Assembly: GCA_030141605.1 (NCBI GenBank)
Contig: JAQGDQ010000209.1
Span: forward strand, 48,501-112,500
Source: Tubiluchus corallicola
Taxonomy: Eukaryota > Priapulida > Priapulimorpha > Priapulimorphida > Tubiluchidae
DNA length: 64,000 nt
Direction of reading: 5' to 3'
Shown here in pieces: positions 51,401-62,685 of the stretch. The translations under genes were made by a program, and so were the position numbers. Position 1 is the first letter of the stretch. The number at the start of each line of letters is the position of its first letter. The notes beneath the pieces were generated by a model. That model ran no database searches. It worked only from the letters and a program-made list of their open reading frames with translations, and was not told where the DNA came from.

Positions 51401-51766
51401 ACTGACTGGCTGACTGAGAGACAAGAAGACAGACAGACAGACTGACTGACTAACTGACTGACTGTCTGGCTGGCTGACTAACTGACTGACTAACATTAAT
51501 TAATTGGTTGATTGATTGAATGATTGACTGAATAACTAATTAATTGTCTGATTGATTGATTGGTTGGCTGATTAACTGATTGATAGATAGATAGATAAAC
51601 TGGTAAATAGATGGATGGATGGATGGATGGATGGATGGATGGATGGATGGATGGATGGATGATGGACGAACAATCGGACCGATGGACGGATGGACGGACA
51701 GATAGACAGACAGACATAGATAGACAGATTGATTGATAAATAGACAGATTGATTGATAGATAGACA

Positions 51767-51854
<88 letters not shown>

Positions 51855-51869
51855 TACTGATTGATCGAT

Positions 51870-51958
<89 letters not shown>

Positions 51959-51969
51959 TACTGATTGAT

Positions 51970-52013
<44 letters not shown>

Positions 52014-52037
52014 CGATCGATCGATCGATCGATCGAT

Positions 52038-52085
<48 letters not shown>

Positions 52086-55000
52086 CGATCGATCGATCGA
52101 TCGATCGATCGATCGATCGATCGATCGATCGATCGATTGATTGATTGATTGACTGATTAATTTATTGGTTGACTGACTGACTGAGAGACCAACCAATCAA
52201 CTGATCATTATATTAGTACTTTAAGTCTTCACGTGTTATCTCTGGACTAAGTAACTATGCCGAGAAGGGATGGTATTTCGAAGTGATATGAGCAGATTTT
52301 ACGAAGCGACGAGGCCTTTTTAAGTAAATACATCAGAATAATTATTAAAACAACGTACCCACTAAAGTAAAAGATGTACTAGTCTGATGAGCACTACCAG
52401 GCGACTGAGCTGAACATTCTAATTCTTTGCCATAATGTTTGCGAGCATTCTCGATGCTCTCTAGTTCCAGCCTTGTCATAGTCATGTTTCCCTTGCGAGC
52501 ACTAGAAACCTGCCAAATTGATGCATTATTCACCAACGGCACAAGCGCATAATGAATGATTAATGAAAGCAGTATAATTCTAATTAATTAAATCAGCATC
52601 GTCATAAACGAGGTCTAATTAGATCACAAGCTTTTTGGTTGTAATTGGTGCGCGAAATTTTTTCAAGTTACTGCTACCTTGTGTGGCGTCATTCAGGAAA
52701 TGTGTAAGATTTTCAGAAATCGTGCATACATCGAGATGGCTAAAGGTCCGTGAAGACAATTAAAATTACGTATCACGTAACTAATTAATTTAAAAGCAGT
52801 TTTTTATATATCGGGATCAATAATTCTATCAGCAATGGCCCAGAATCCAAATAACAGTGTCAAGCTGTTGTGCATTAAAATAAAACATAATAATCACACT
52901 ACTGAGGCCATACACATATAACGACATTAAGTTTAGGGTAGGCAGGTGGCACGGACGTGATAGCGCCATTATAATGCAAGGTAGGTAGGTGATTTAGTCA
53001 TGATATCGTTTTCTGACTTCCCGCTTTTTTCACACGTGCATGCCAGCAGCTACAGTGAGACCAGGAATCTGGAGAATGGGTCAGTGAGAATGAGTTCAGT
53101 GAATTGGGACTGCCACCGCCGAGTCCACTGACAGTTTCCCGTTAATTAACACAAGTGATGTTGCTGCCTGTCCTTGGGCTGGAGGATTAATAAGATGTAC
53201 AAAAAGCTATTTCGACATGTGACATCGATATCAATATAAGGGGTAAGTAGGTCATAATTGATAGGGCATGTGATAACGCCATTATAACACAAGGTAGGTA
53301 GCTTATCGAAATCGGCCGAAATCTTGTTACCATTATATGTAGAAAGCCCCACTAAAGAAGAAACTTCGCGAACTTCTCACTCCTCACACATCAACAATAA
53401 GAGTACAGCAAATTCTGTGGCACACGTATATATTTAGACAATGGTGTTCTAATGTAAATTATAACAGGCAAAATGTAGTAGGATTTTTGAAACTTTTATC
53501 TTGTACATAGCGGTAAATTTGTAAAACTGCATGTATACATAAATAATAAATAAGTAACACATGTATACCTCTCTCTGACAGCAAACTCGCAGGTCTGAAC
53601 TGCTTTGCGAGTTACTGTCGGCAAAAAATTGCAAACTCTGTGTCACTAAGTGAACACGCTAGCAAGTTACTTGACGAGTTAACTTGGCGAGAAATCCGCT
53701 AGTCTGAACACACAGTAACACAACTGACTACTTATAATTAAAGAATCCTGAAAAAAATATCACAGGAAAAAATAACCCTAACCCTAACTATCCTAATTAT
53801 GGCCAAAATTTATTGTGACGTTTTTCCTTTGACTTTTTGCCTAGCATAAATTGTGAGTTTTTCCTGTGGCTTTTAATTAAACTTGTTACCTTATATGGGG
53901 CAGTCAAATCTTTGCCGTCTACTTGCCACGATAGCAAAGTCTGTGGTTCAAGCTCAACCGCTAAAATAGAAAACAAGAATTTTGAGCTTTGTTAAGAATA
54001 GCTAAACAAAATTATGCGTGCGTAAATACTTTATAGAGAATACTATAATAATTGCATAGGATATGGTGTGATAGAGTAACAGCATAAATAGAGAAACATT
54101 ATAGTGGCTAGGCCTGGACTTATTGGCCATACACAGTCTAGTTACAAGTTTACAGAATATTTGACAAATGGGTTTGTTTTTCACATTTTGGAAGATCACA
54201 TTATCCTGCCATTCATTTGGTGCATTTCGGTCAGGTCACTGACACAAGTGTTTTGATCTTGAATTTTCATAACATTGACTAATTTTACACATTGTTACAA
54301 TATTTTCTGTGCCCTTTTTTATTTGCATGTCCAGTTGTCAATTACACGCCCTAGAACATTAAAACAATGTTTTACTATCTCTAAAATTTGAAATGAAGTT
54401 TGAAGATTTGTAATCTTAACAATTATGCGATATCTTATATTTTATAAACTAAAGCCAACAGGAATCAGCATCTTTTCTAACTGCGTTCATTTAGTTTTTA
54501 AAGATTGTCATTTTACTGCACAAATCAGTTGACTCAAAATTACATTTCGCTTACCGTAACATTCAACTGACATGTTATCACTTTTCTGGTATAACTGTTT
54601 ATGTCCTCTGATTTCTAACTTTTGTGGTACGCCTAAAATAAAAGATAACATTTGTTTATTTGTTATTTTATTTGTACAAAAAGTACATTAACACAGCTCC
54701 AGTTAAAGTATTGCTAACTCAATACATGTCTAAAACAAAAGTACGAAACCGAACATCATCCATTGTATTTTAAACACTTGTCTAACTTGCACTAGCATTA
54801 TCTGCCAAGAAAAATTCATTTCTTATCATTTTCAAAACTTACGCTGATCTACAAAACATAGCCGTATTTTCCAAAAGAACTCCATTTTTCTTTGATGCAT
54901 TTGGCATCCAAAAACGTGTATGAAATTAACATAAAGGCCACGGATGTTATTGTAAACACTTCAGGTATTTCAGAGTCTATTGGGATTTCTACTCATTGTA

Positions 55001-56484
55001 AAAAGCATTAGAAAATAATTCAAAGAAGAGGCCATTTTTAAAAAAATTGTAGTTATATCTGTTTATAGAGCACTTTTTAATTTACAAAATAATTAATGTG
55101 AATTTGATTTTGATTTCAGATTTGTCAGCTGAGAACGATAAAACAGAAACGTCCTGTTTTAAATGAAACTATTCAAAGAAGTATTTCAAAATTCATCCCC
55201 ATAAAACCTCAACGAGAATAAACAAACATTAGACGGCCAGAAAATGTAAATCAACTATTTTAATAATTAATCAAAACAATAATATAAATTTGGTTATTAT
55301 AATACTAACAATTGGTCTCCTAAAATAAAAAAAAATGACTTGCAAACCACAGAGTTTAGCTCAGAGTGTTACAATGTCTTAATTGCAGTCACAACATCTT
55401 TCGTTATGTGTAAAATTTTACAAATATTTAGATATTTAAGGACTTAGTAGCTAGCTGCCCTGGAATGAATTTAAATGTCCTCACAACTAATTTTGTGGCT
55501 TAACAATTTTTTGGAATGCATTCAACACGCTACAGCAAAATCGTTTCTTCATTGAAAGCGGAGATGAAGAGACAGATTAGGAAGCATTTTGAAGCACTTA
55601 CTATAAACGGACAAATTGAACATTTTCATTTGGCCCGTCGATTTGTCGAATTCCACCATGCACTTGTACAGACCACTGTCTGAAGGACGCAGTGACTTAA
55701 TTGTCAAAATGCATTCTTTCCCGGTGCATTTAACGTCTGAACGGTCCTTTAGGTGGCGCAGCTGATACTGAGAGTCTTCATAGTAATTAAAAACTACAAA
55801 GTCCTTCAGGTGACCTGTCATATCTTCCTCCAAATAGACCCACCTATAGGAAAAACAATTCGTCAGCTAATTTCCAATTCATAACTTATTTATTTTATCA
55901 CTTATTTTTAAACGTTTACTGTAATTATAAAAGCTGTCTACCAATTGACATATGTAAGTAAATATATTGTGCAGATGAACTAATTTAAGATTGCAATTCT
56001 TTAAAACGTAATGTTTACTCAATTTCACGATAAAAAATAGTATATATATTATCTATAATGCAATAAAGAAGCTGATGAAGAAATTTATAACTACACTATA
56101 ATTACAAAATACTTTTACAATACATATGTATATACAATTACAAAAACGTTGGGACAATATATGCATACGCAACATAATTATTACTGCAGTATATCACCTT
56201 AATGTGCGTGGGAAGACCCTGAGCAGTCGATTTTCCGAAGAAAGAGTTGAAAGGCATGCAATCACTGATTAAATAACTTACTGACTAACTGATTGAATGA
56301 TTAACTCACTAAATTAGCTGCTGATTGGTCGATTGGCCGACAAATTAAAATGCAAAATATACTAACTTGTTTTTGTAAACTGTGTCGCCAGGTGGTAAAT
56401 CGTATGGGCACAAAAGCTGGAGATCTTGCATTGCTATTCCTTCTACAGGATCCATTTCAGGAACGTGTTTGTTCACGCCACGAA
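45264..56484 (-). CDS. GPI-anchored two-Ig-domain surface protein (spliced gene model, signal exon missing)
   Basis: Minus-strand exons in transcript order are 56484-56367, 55843-55602, 54632-54555, 53960-53890, 52509-52359 and 45346-45264. All junctions are GT-AG and keep frame (entry phase 1; then 2, 1, 1, 0, 1), giving 247 residues after an unseen first exon. Ig1 is V-set-like: [16 protein letters not shown] with the core Trp, an extra CTGKEC pair and [16 protein letters not shown]. Ig2 has [20 protein letters not shown] and [13 protein letters not shown]. The last exon supplies AGFNSGAQH and a hydrophobic end ([17 protein letters not shown]) with no basic tail, a GPI signal. I recognise no exact family; CD200-, nectin- or beaten-path-like two-Ig proteins are possible comparisons. 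The last intron is 7 kb and repeat-filled. Confidence 0.78.
46452..46747 (+). mobile_element. Dispersed repeat family A, copy 2
   Basis: Same orientation and block order as 22860-23146, about 295 bp, no ORF. Lies upstream of the gene 4 terminal exon inside the last intron (minus-strand gene). Confidence 0.65.
47370..48093. mobile_element. hAT-like DNA transposon relic
   Basis: The left end CAGGGCCGGTTCTACTACTAG and the right end CTATCTAGAACCGGCCC are inverted complements over GGGCCGGTTCTA. The left side continues with GTTGCCTAGAGCG and GGGGGCGCCAAATTT, wording I associate with hAT-type ends. Inside are only short degenerate frames (about 70-115 codons) on both strands. No clear 8-bp target duplication was found. 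Confidence 0.45.
48383..48535. repeat. Large AT palindrome with (TA)n tracts
   Basis: 48411-48465 and 48466-48532 are inverted copies: AAATAAAGAGTGCACAATTTACATAT against the reverse of ATATGTAAATTGTGCAGTCTTTATTT, with TATAGTTCTATA arms around a (TA)n centre. A further (TA)n lies at 48383-48410. Could be a foldback MITE or a cruciform-prone repeat. Confidence 0.85.
51340..52196. repeat. GATT/GATC/GACT/GATG tetranucleotide array
   Basis: About 850 bp of 4-bp units in blocks: degenerate GACT/GACA (51340-51490), GGAT (51611-51662), then GATT broken by pure GATC blocks (52012-52040, 52083-52138). A segment with TTTACTGATTGATCGAT occurs twice (near 51853 and 51957), indicating duplication inside the array. 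The frames read as Ser-Ile-Asn-Gln repeats and are not coding. Confidence 0.95.
52359..52509 (-). CDS. Gene 4 exon e: Ig2 second half
   Basis: Acceptor TTTGGCAG, donor GTGG|GTACGT, phase 0 to 1. Encodes [20 protein letters not shown] and SAQSPG, the F-strand cysteine and the end of Ig2. Lies 160 bp from the tetranucleotide array. Confidence 0.82.
52935..53310. repeat. Duplicated segment, two copies
   Basis: 52955-53000 and 53268-53303 share GTGATA(G/A)CGCCATTATAA, then CAAGGTAGGTAG. Both lie in the gene 4 intron between exons d and e. Confidence 0.6.
53571..53712 (+). mobile_element. Dispersed repeat family C, copy 1
   Basis: Contains CTGACAGCAAACTCGCAGGTC, GCGAGTTACTGTCGGCA, AAACTCTGTGT and related blocks. 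The same order appears on the opposite strand at 59045-59212. Short GCGAGTT/AACTCG motifs recur in both orientations within the copy. No ORF. Confidence 0.55.
53890..53960 (-). CDS. Gene 4 exon d: Ig2 C strand
   Basis: Acceptor CTATTTTAG, donor TAAG|GTAACA, phase 1 to 0. Encodes [19 protein letters not shown] and TAPYK with the core tryptophan. Confidence 0.75.
54555..54632 (-). CDS. Gene 4 exon c: Ig2 start
   Basis: Acceptor TTTATTTTAG, donor TACG|GTAAGC, phase 1 to 1. Encodes [15 protein letters not shown] and NMSVECY, with the first Ig2 cysteine. Too short to appear as a stand-alone ORF; supported by frame continuity on both sides. Confidence 0.75.
55602..55843 (-). CDS. Gene 4 exon b: rest of Ig1
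   Basis: Acceptor TTTCCTATAG, donor TATA|GTAAGT, phase 2 to 1. Encodes [11 protein letters not shown] (K across the junction) through to [15 protein letters not shown] and FNLSVYS. Confidence 0.85.
56367..56484 (-). CDS. Gene 4 exon a: Ig1 start
   Basis: Acceptor GATTTGCAG, donor ACAA|GTTAGT, phase 1 to 2. Encodes [20 protein letters not shown] and on to YKN, with the first Ig1 cysteine. A signal-peptide exon ending in phase 1 is required upstream. Confidence 0.75.
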
Positions 56485-57212
56485 CTGCAAATCAAAATAA
56501 TAATAATTTGACACCTCAAAAGACTATGCAACGACGATTAGAGTCGGATTTTCTAAGCTGAACTATGACCTTTTCTCTAGTATTACTGAATTCCTGTTGT
56601 TCTGTGTCTTGTTGTCCATTGTATCAACAAGCTAGAATTGTTATGTTTGATAAGCAAAACGAAATACTTCTGTCAGAAAACCTTAATATAGCTGCATTAG
56701 GAATTAATGATCTGTAGAAGTTGTTATTATTTGGAAAAGATGGCTTTAATTATGTTGTAAATAATTGTAAAATATTCCAGGGTGTGCATGACTTTATATT
56801 TCGCACTAAACATTTTCAGTAATTTCTGTCTCATATGAAATGCGTCAGTCCTAAATATTCGTACATTAAAACTTTTAACTGTCGATTTATTACTTATTAT
56901 TAATGTAATCTTGAGGTAAACTTGTCCGCTTGTGTAAATATAGACAATTCTTATTGTAAATGTTTTGTAAGTATGTTGTGGTGAGGATCTTAAATCATGT
57001 TTTGAAACTGTCTGATCCAATCCTTATAATTAAATAAATTATGTTTAAACAAAAACACTATGCGAATATCAAAATCACAGACCTAACATCTAAGTTATCC
57101 ACCGAAATGCGATAAACTTTGCTTACAAGAAGTGAAATGCTGGAATTTCGCAAATGCTCCAATAAAAATAAACACAAAGTCTTATATTACTTTTGCGGAC
57201 AGCAAGAACGAG

Positions 57213-57320
57213 GACAGCCACAACAACCACAGCCACAGCAGCAACAACAACAACAACAACTTCAACCTCTGTCACAACCAGAACCATTACCACCGCCACG
57301 TCTACAACGGCAAAGACAGC
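57213..57320. repeat. CAA/CAG-rich imperfect trinucleotide tract
   Basis: CAGCAGCAACAACAACAAC with flanking CCA and ACG triplets. Short frames in it are Gln, Thr or Asn runs and not genes. Confidence 0.8.
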
Positions 57321-58092
57321 AACCATGACAGTAGCAACGGCGACAACGACAATGATAACGACAATAACTTCTGTGGTTCGTATGCAGCCACGATACTTAA
57401 CTTAATTTACGTTACACCGTAGTAATAATGAACAGTTTTTGCAAAACTAACGGTAGTTAGAAACTATACCTTTACAGGCGAATATAGACCGAACATACAA
57501 AAAAGAACCTGGCAACAAAATTCCCAGTTAAATAACATTTTATAGATACGCGTATACAAGTATGCGAAAAAATCTTATCTATAAATTATAAACAGAACTA
57601 GCAGATTTTAGACATTCTATTAGTTTTTAAACCACCTCTGGTCGACAAAACGTGAATGATGCAATAGATTGAATACCAGTGAATAATGTGTATTGCGAGT
57701 TGAAACGCTGAAAATAGACCTATAACATATCAAATTATGAACTGCAGGTCCGTAGGGATTTCCAATGGCGACAACGATTTTTAGTATGATTGAAATAGAG
57801 AAGGCATTCGTCCCCAGGGAGCAAGTAGAGTCTGAATAGAGAATCAAATGAGAAGGTTTATCTCATGCATCGAGTCGAAAAACCCATTTAATAATCATTT
57901 TAAAACCACAGAGAATATGCCTAATATGCGCGTGTATATCATGTTTTGACTAAAGCGAAAATTATAACAAATTACGCGAGCAAATACTGCCGTCCCGACG
58001 TAAAACAGTGTGCAAATTACCGTTGAGTTTAATATTTCATGCTTTTGAAGCGCCGCAGATACAGACCGTTAGTGGAAATAATTTGCACAAAT

Positions 58093-58175
58093 TAATGATG
58101 ATGATGATACCGATGATGACGACGACGACAACAACAACAACAACAACCATAATGACGACGACGACGACGACGACG

Positions 58176-58207
<32 letters not shown>

Positions 58208-58213
58208 GATGAT
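58093..58213. repeat. GAT/GAC/AAC compound trinucleotide repeat
   Basis: Successive blocks of GATGAT, GACGAC, AACAAC, GACGAC and GATGAT form a roughly mirror-like order. Confidence 0.9.
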
Positions 58214-58325
58214 TGCAGCACTGGTGAGATAATAGTGAAAAAGATTAATAAGGCAATTACATTCTAGATAATGGCAACGATATTATGACAATGATGATGA
58301 CCACGAAGACGACAACGACGATGAG

Positions 58326-58326
<1 letters not shown>

Positions 58327-58406
<80 letters not shown>
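58327..58406. repeat. (ATA)n microsatellite
   Basis: About 26 uninterrupted AAT-type triplets. Confidence 0.95.
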
Positions 58407-59044
58407 GCAATAATGATAATGACGATACTGATATTTGTATGATCCGTTGCCATGGTGACCATGACGACAACAATAATTATCGAATAAGTATTGCCTTTGT
58501 TTCTGCCAACGTCACTGCGAGAGTCGCAAAGCTGGATATTTTCCGGGTTAACAGTTTGGAACTCGAATTCGTTTCAGTTGCCGAAAATCTTGAAAACTTC
58601 AAAGATTGATGATGACATCTCCTTGATGGATGGAGAGCGTAAGTTCCGGAACGAATTACTCTCCATTTCCCTTATAGAATTAATGTGAACTCTAGAAGAT
58701 CTAACGCTATTTTTTCTTCGGCAAAGTAAGAGATCGGAATTATTGGAAGGTCACGATAAGTTTTCATTTTCGCAATGTTTTTATACCATATTTTGGTATA
58801 TCAGGTTGAGTTATGTTAACAACGTAATATTGCCTTTAGTTAGGCAATATTGCGTTACTTAAGATTACGTTACGTTGCGTTACCTTAGAAATAGTTACAC
58901 TTCACGGGTCTCTACATGTTTTCGAGACAAAATTAATGCGTAGTAATAAAAACTGAAAGGGATTATTGTTTATGTAATTCTAACAGGGTGAGAATTAGGG
59001 TCTAGCTGACGCTCCCTTCTCTATTTTTTTGCAAGAAGTGTCGA

Positions 59045-59212
59045 CAGTAACTTGCCGAAGCGTTCACACTAGACTGTAACTCGTTGGAAAACAAATTGCT
59101 GCAACTGTCGGAGAGTTTACAATAACATGCCGATAGTAACTCCTAGAGCAGTTCGCACTTGCGAGTTTGATGTCAGAGAAAAAACTCGCGACGGAAAACT
59201 CGCTGGTCTGAA
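59045..59212 (-). mobile_element. Dispersed repeat family C, copy 2 (inverted)
   Basis: Read on the minus strand it gives CTCTGACATCAAACTCGCA, GCGAACTGCTCTAGGAGTTAC, TATCGGCA and AAACTCTCCGACAG, parallel to 53571-53712. It ends about 20 bp before a SINE head. Confidence 0.55.
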
Positions 59213-59232
59213 TGCGCCGCAATGTTTTAACC

Positions 59233-59428
59233 AGACGGTATAGTCTAGTGGTAACGCGTGCGCTTTCTTTCTGGAAGGTCGTGAGTTAGGATCTTGCGAC
59301 CGGGTTATACCAAAGACTTTAAAAGTGGTACCTGTCGTCGCCCTGTCTGGCGCGTTGTATTTTAGGTAAACTTGAGGTAATAATAATCTCTTTTATGTAG
59401 ATTGAATTTAAATAAAGGTTATTATTAT
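59233..59428 (+). mobile_element. tRNA-derived SINE
   Basis: The head has a D-arm/A-box TATAGTCTAGTGGTAACGCG and a B-box-like GAGTTAGGATCTTG at tRNA spacing. A body follows with ACCAAAGACTTTAAAAGTGG and CCTGTCGTCGCCCTGTCTGG, then a tail TAAATAAAGGTTATTATTAT. The central ACCAAAGACTTTAAAA wording recalls a domain shared among invertebrate SINEs, from memory only. The pol III promoter boxes look intact enough for past activity. Confidence 0.7.
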
Positions 59429-60194
59429 ATTGTTATGCTTGTAGCATTCGTTAGTGCACAGTTTCTTTTGGAACACCATTAGTTGGTTTAAAATTAAAAT
59501 TAAAAGCCGAAAACAGTCGACCATCCACGCACGCCAAAATGCATCTAAATTCTACAGAACTTGATCACCTTTTCAACATGCCGACGCATTTGAAACAACA
59601 CCGTTTACAAATTTTAAAATATTCACCCTGCACGTTTTCGTCTGGTTTTTTAATACCCTTATTACTTCAGATTGCTAATTATTTTCAGAAAGCCAGGTTG
59701 CAAAATTATCAGCTACAATCATTTGTGCCTGAAAGCGGAAGCTTCCTTTTGCAATTCAGTCTTACTGCGCGACGGAAGAAGAAAATTTCCGTTTTCTACA
59801 AACTTACATTAGTAATAACTTGCAGATCATTTATACCCATCTGTTACGGGACTTAATGGAACTGCATGTAAGTGTGTTTGTAAGCCGAACTGTAACTTTC
59901 CATCTAATTTCAGTCGTGAATGAATCTATAATCATTTAAATCACGACGCGTATAATTCATGATGTGAAAAAAGCTTCTGGTAGTACGAAATAAGCATCAA
60001 AACTACGGTTAGTACGACGTGAAAAATGTTCTGGTAGTACAAGATAAGAATTAAAACTAAGTGTAGAACAAGACTTAATAGTTTGCAATGTGTGGGACTC
60101 GCAACTCGTAAATTATTTGAAATGATTTGTTCTTAAACTTTTCTCAATTAAAGAACATTAAATGCATACTAAAAGGTATATGTATGAAACAGAG

Positions 60195-60196
60195 CG

Positions 60197-60241
<45 letters not shown>
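60195..60241. repeat. (GA)n microsatellite
   Basis: Nearly pure GA followed by a purine-rich tail to about 60266. Confidence 0.95.
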
Positions 60242-60248
<7 letters not shown>

Positions 60249-60954
60249 AAGAGAAAAAGAAAGAGCAGCAATTAAAATAACCAATACAGGCTTGTTTTAT
60301 GAAACACCAGCAATACTTTCTTTGAATATAAATGCCAATTAAATACTATTTTAAATCCCTTGTAGCATCTTGAAAGAATTATTTAAGGTAGCAATTAAAG
60401 CTCTGTGCATGTACTATGTTTTATATATATTTTTGTACTTTTATTACTGAGAAATGCTGCCCTTAGTGTGTAAAATTCAATTAAACAACTAAAATGTAAA
60501 TACTTCAGTTAATGCTAAACGGGAGAATATCTATGTTAGCCCGAGCCCGCAAGACGTCAGCTCAACTTTAGGGAAAAACGTGAAATTGAGGTTTATTTCA
60601 TTATGTGAGTAAAACGAGCACAACAGCGATTACTGCCTTGCAGCCATCTTTCTCGTTTTCTGTTAAGATACATTTAAACATTGAGCGATTTACTAAGTGT
60701 TCTCCTAGTAAGATGAATTCGTTTACTAAGTGTCTTCCTAGTAATAGTGCAAGATGAATTTGTTCGCACAGACAGTAATGTACTATCGAAGTCTATTTGA
60801 TGTTTAGGTTACATAATAAGGACTTTTGGTTGAAAAAAGTGCAAAGAAAAATCTGCACTAATAGTAATAGCGCTAATGCGGTAACGTAAGAATACTACTA
60901 TTAACAATTATAAGCACAATGAGTGATGCAAAATGAATAAAGCATGGAAATGGG

Positions 60955-61127
60955 ATGGAGAAAAAGGGAGCGAACATGGAGGATAGACACTGGGGGGACA
61001 AATGAGAGAGGGGTGAGAGAAAAATAGAGACAGTGCGATAGCGATAGAACTAAAACGACAGAGAGAGGGGAAGAGAGAGAAAGATAGGAAAAAAGACAGA
61101 GACAGAACTAAACAGATACAATGGCAC

Positions 61128-61190
<63 letters not shown>

Positions 61191-61240
61191 GAAACACAGA
61201 CAAACAGAGAGAAAGAGACGGAGAGATAGAAAAGAGAAGG
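60955..61240. repeat. Purine-rich tract with (GA)n core 61128-61183
   Basis: A polypurine stretch of nearly 300 bp with a pure GA core; the frames give Arg/Glu runs. Confidence 0.85.
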
Positions 61241-61466
61241 AATAAGAGAGATTTATTATTTATTATGATTATTATTGTAAGTCTTTTATTGACTTCTATT
61301 GCAGGTACAAATATATATATATATTCAAAACACAAAACATAATAGATAATGTGGATAAACCATTTATCTATTTAGAGTTTTGAAACACTCCTGTGAAATT
61401 ATACAAGGTTTGGTATACGGAATACATTATTATTTATCTAGTAACTTTAGTAAATTTAGACAGCGT

Positions 61467-61468
<2 letters not shown>

Positions 61469-61555
<87 letters not shown>

Positions 61556-61590
61556 GGAAGAGAAAAGGAAGAGCGAAGGGGAGAGGGAAA
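61469..61590. repeat. (GA)n microsatellite with polypurine tail
   Basis: GA dinucleotides with one AA interruption, then AAGGGGAAGAG-type purines. Confidence 0.95.
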
Positions 61591-62418
61591 GAGGCTATAT
61601 GGCTCGAAGACAAACGGAAAGCACGGTAGCTCGAAACGAGTCGAGATATGATCACTACACCATTCTGTCTGACTAAATATTGCTATTTACATTCACATCC
61701 AGTAGATGAAATTTTGCAGGACTCAGCTGGTCTGCTAATGAAGCGTATAGATCATGCATTCGTGCCACTTCCAGTCAAACTAATAATCCGCAACTAACGC
61801 GAACGAGTCAATTTAGACCTCATTGTAAACACTCACCCATAATTCATTTATTTGCTTATTTTTGGAAATCTCCGAAAATTAGGTCGGACAGAAAAATGAG
61901 TTATAAAACTATAAACTCTTTCCATTGGTAGTAGTTACTCATTTCGCGTCTTCTGATACCACTGATGAGAATGATAGCAGAACGTTCTTTTAATAAAAGC
62001 AATGTAAATATTTTTCAAAATAATGAATGCGCGATATCACTCCACGTCAATCATGTCGAAGCGTAGCTGTCAGAAAGTAATTATCCCAGCGCTATCCGCA
62101 TTAAAATAATAATAATAACGCAAAGTCATTATTTAACAATTTTTGCAGAATGTCTAATCAAGCATTTTCTTGAGTTGCTGGCGAAGAGACGACAAGCGTT
62201 TGATGATGAATTATTTAGGTGAACACGCGGGAATTGCTAGTGTAAAGTGGTTTTTGCAGGTATCACAGACTCATCCGCATCACGTCTGCTGTGAGAACAT
62301 CAATCTTTTCAAGTTGCTGACAGCTTCCAATCTAACTGAACCTTCATTAGCTAGGTGAATGTTTTGACGCATGTAAATTACGAACTTTAGTTCTCGCATA
62401 ATAAATCTGGCATGCACC

Positions 62419-62685
62419 AGCTATTTTTGCTACTACTGTTGTGCCTGCTGTTGCTACTAGTGATGCTGCTACTGCTACTACTAGTGCTGTTGCTGCTGTT
62501 GCTACTACTTCTGCTGTTGTTGTTGTTGCTACTGCTGCCGTTGCTACTGCTGTTACTGCTGCTACTGGTATTGCTTTTGCAGCAGTTCTGCTGCAGCTGT
62601 TGTCGCTGCTGCTGTAGTTACTGGTGTTGCTGTTGCGGTTACTGCTGCTGCTGCTCCTTTTCCTGCTATTGCTGTTCCTGCTGCC
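62419..62685. repeat. CTG/TTG/CTA imperfect trinucleotide repeat
   Basis: About 265 bp of triplets of the form (C/T)T(G/A) and GCT, mixed without long pure runs. One frame gives Leu and another Cys runs; no start context or domain supports coding. Confidence 0.9.

Larger units (their letters stand above)
45347..52358 (-). other. Last intron of gene 4
   Basis: About 7 kb. Holds repeat family A copy 2, the hAT-like relic, the AT palindrome and the tetranucleotide array. 45780-46060 is GC-richer, with a 49-codon minus-strand frame of no recognisable content. Confidence 0.55.

Noticed and set aside
51540-52196. 218-codon minus-strand frame of Ser-Ile-Asn-Gln/Asp-Arg repeats
   Set aside because: It is the translation of a tetranucleotide array, which stays open in several frames because the unit has no stop; no flanking domain or splice support.
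53774-53788. Interstitial telomere-like TAACCCTAACCCTAAC
   Set aside because: Fewer than three units; too short to mean anything.
59539-59856. 105-codon + frame
   Set aside because: No domain, no splice or codon evidence, and a SINE directly upstream; length is within chance for this amount of DNA.
61380-61676. 98-codon frame of Arg-Glu repeats
   Set aside because: Product of a (GA)n microsatellite; overlapping frames on both strands are equally long.
62150-62358. Exon-like stretch (acceptor TTTTTGCAG at 62258, donor near 62355)
   Set aside because: The encoded residues match nothing known and no compatible neighbour exon was found.
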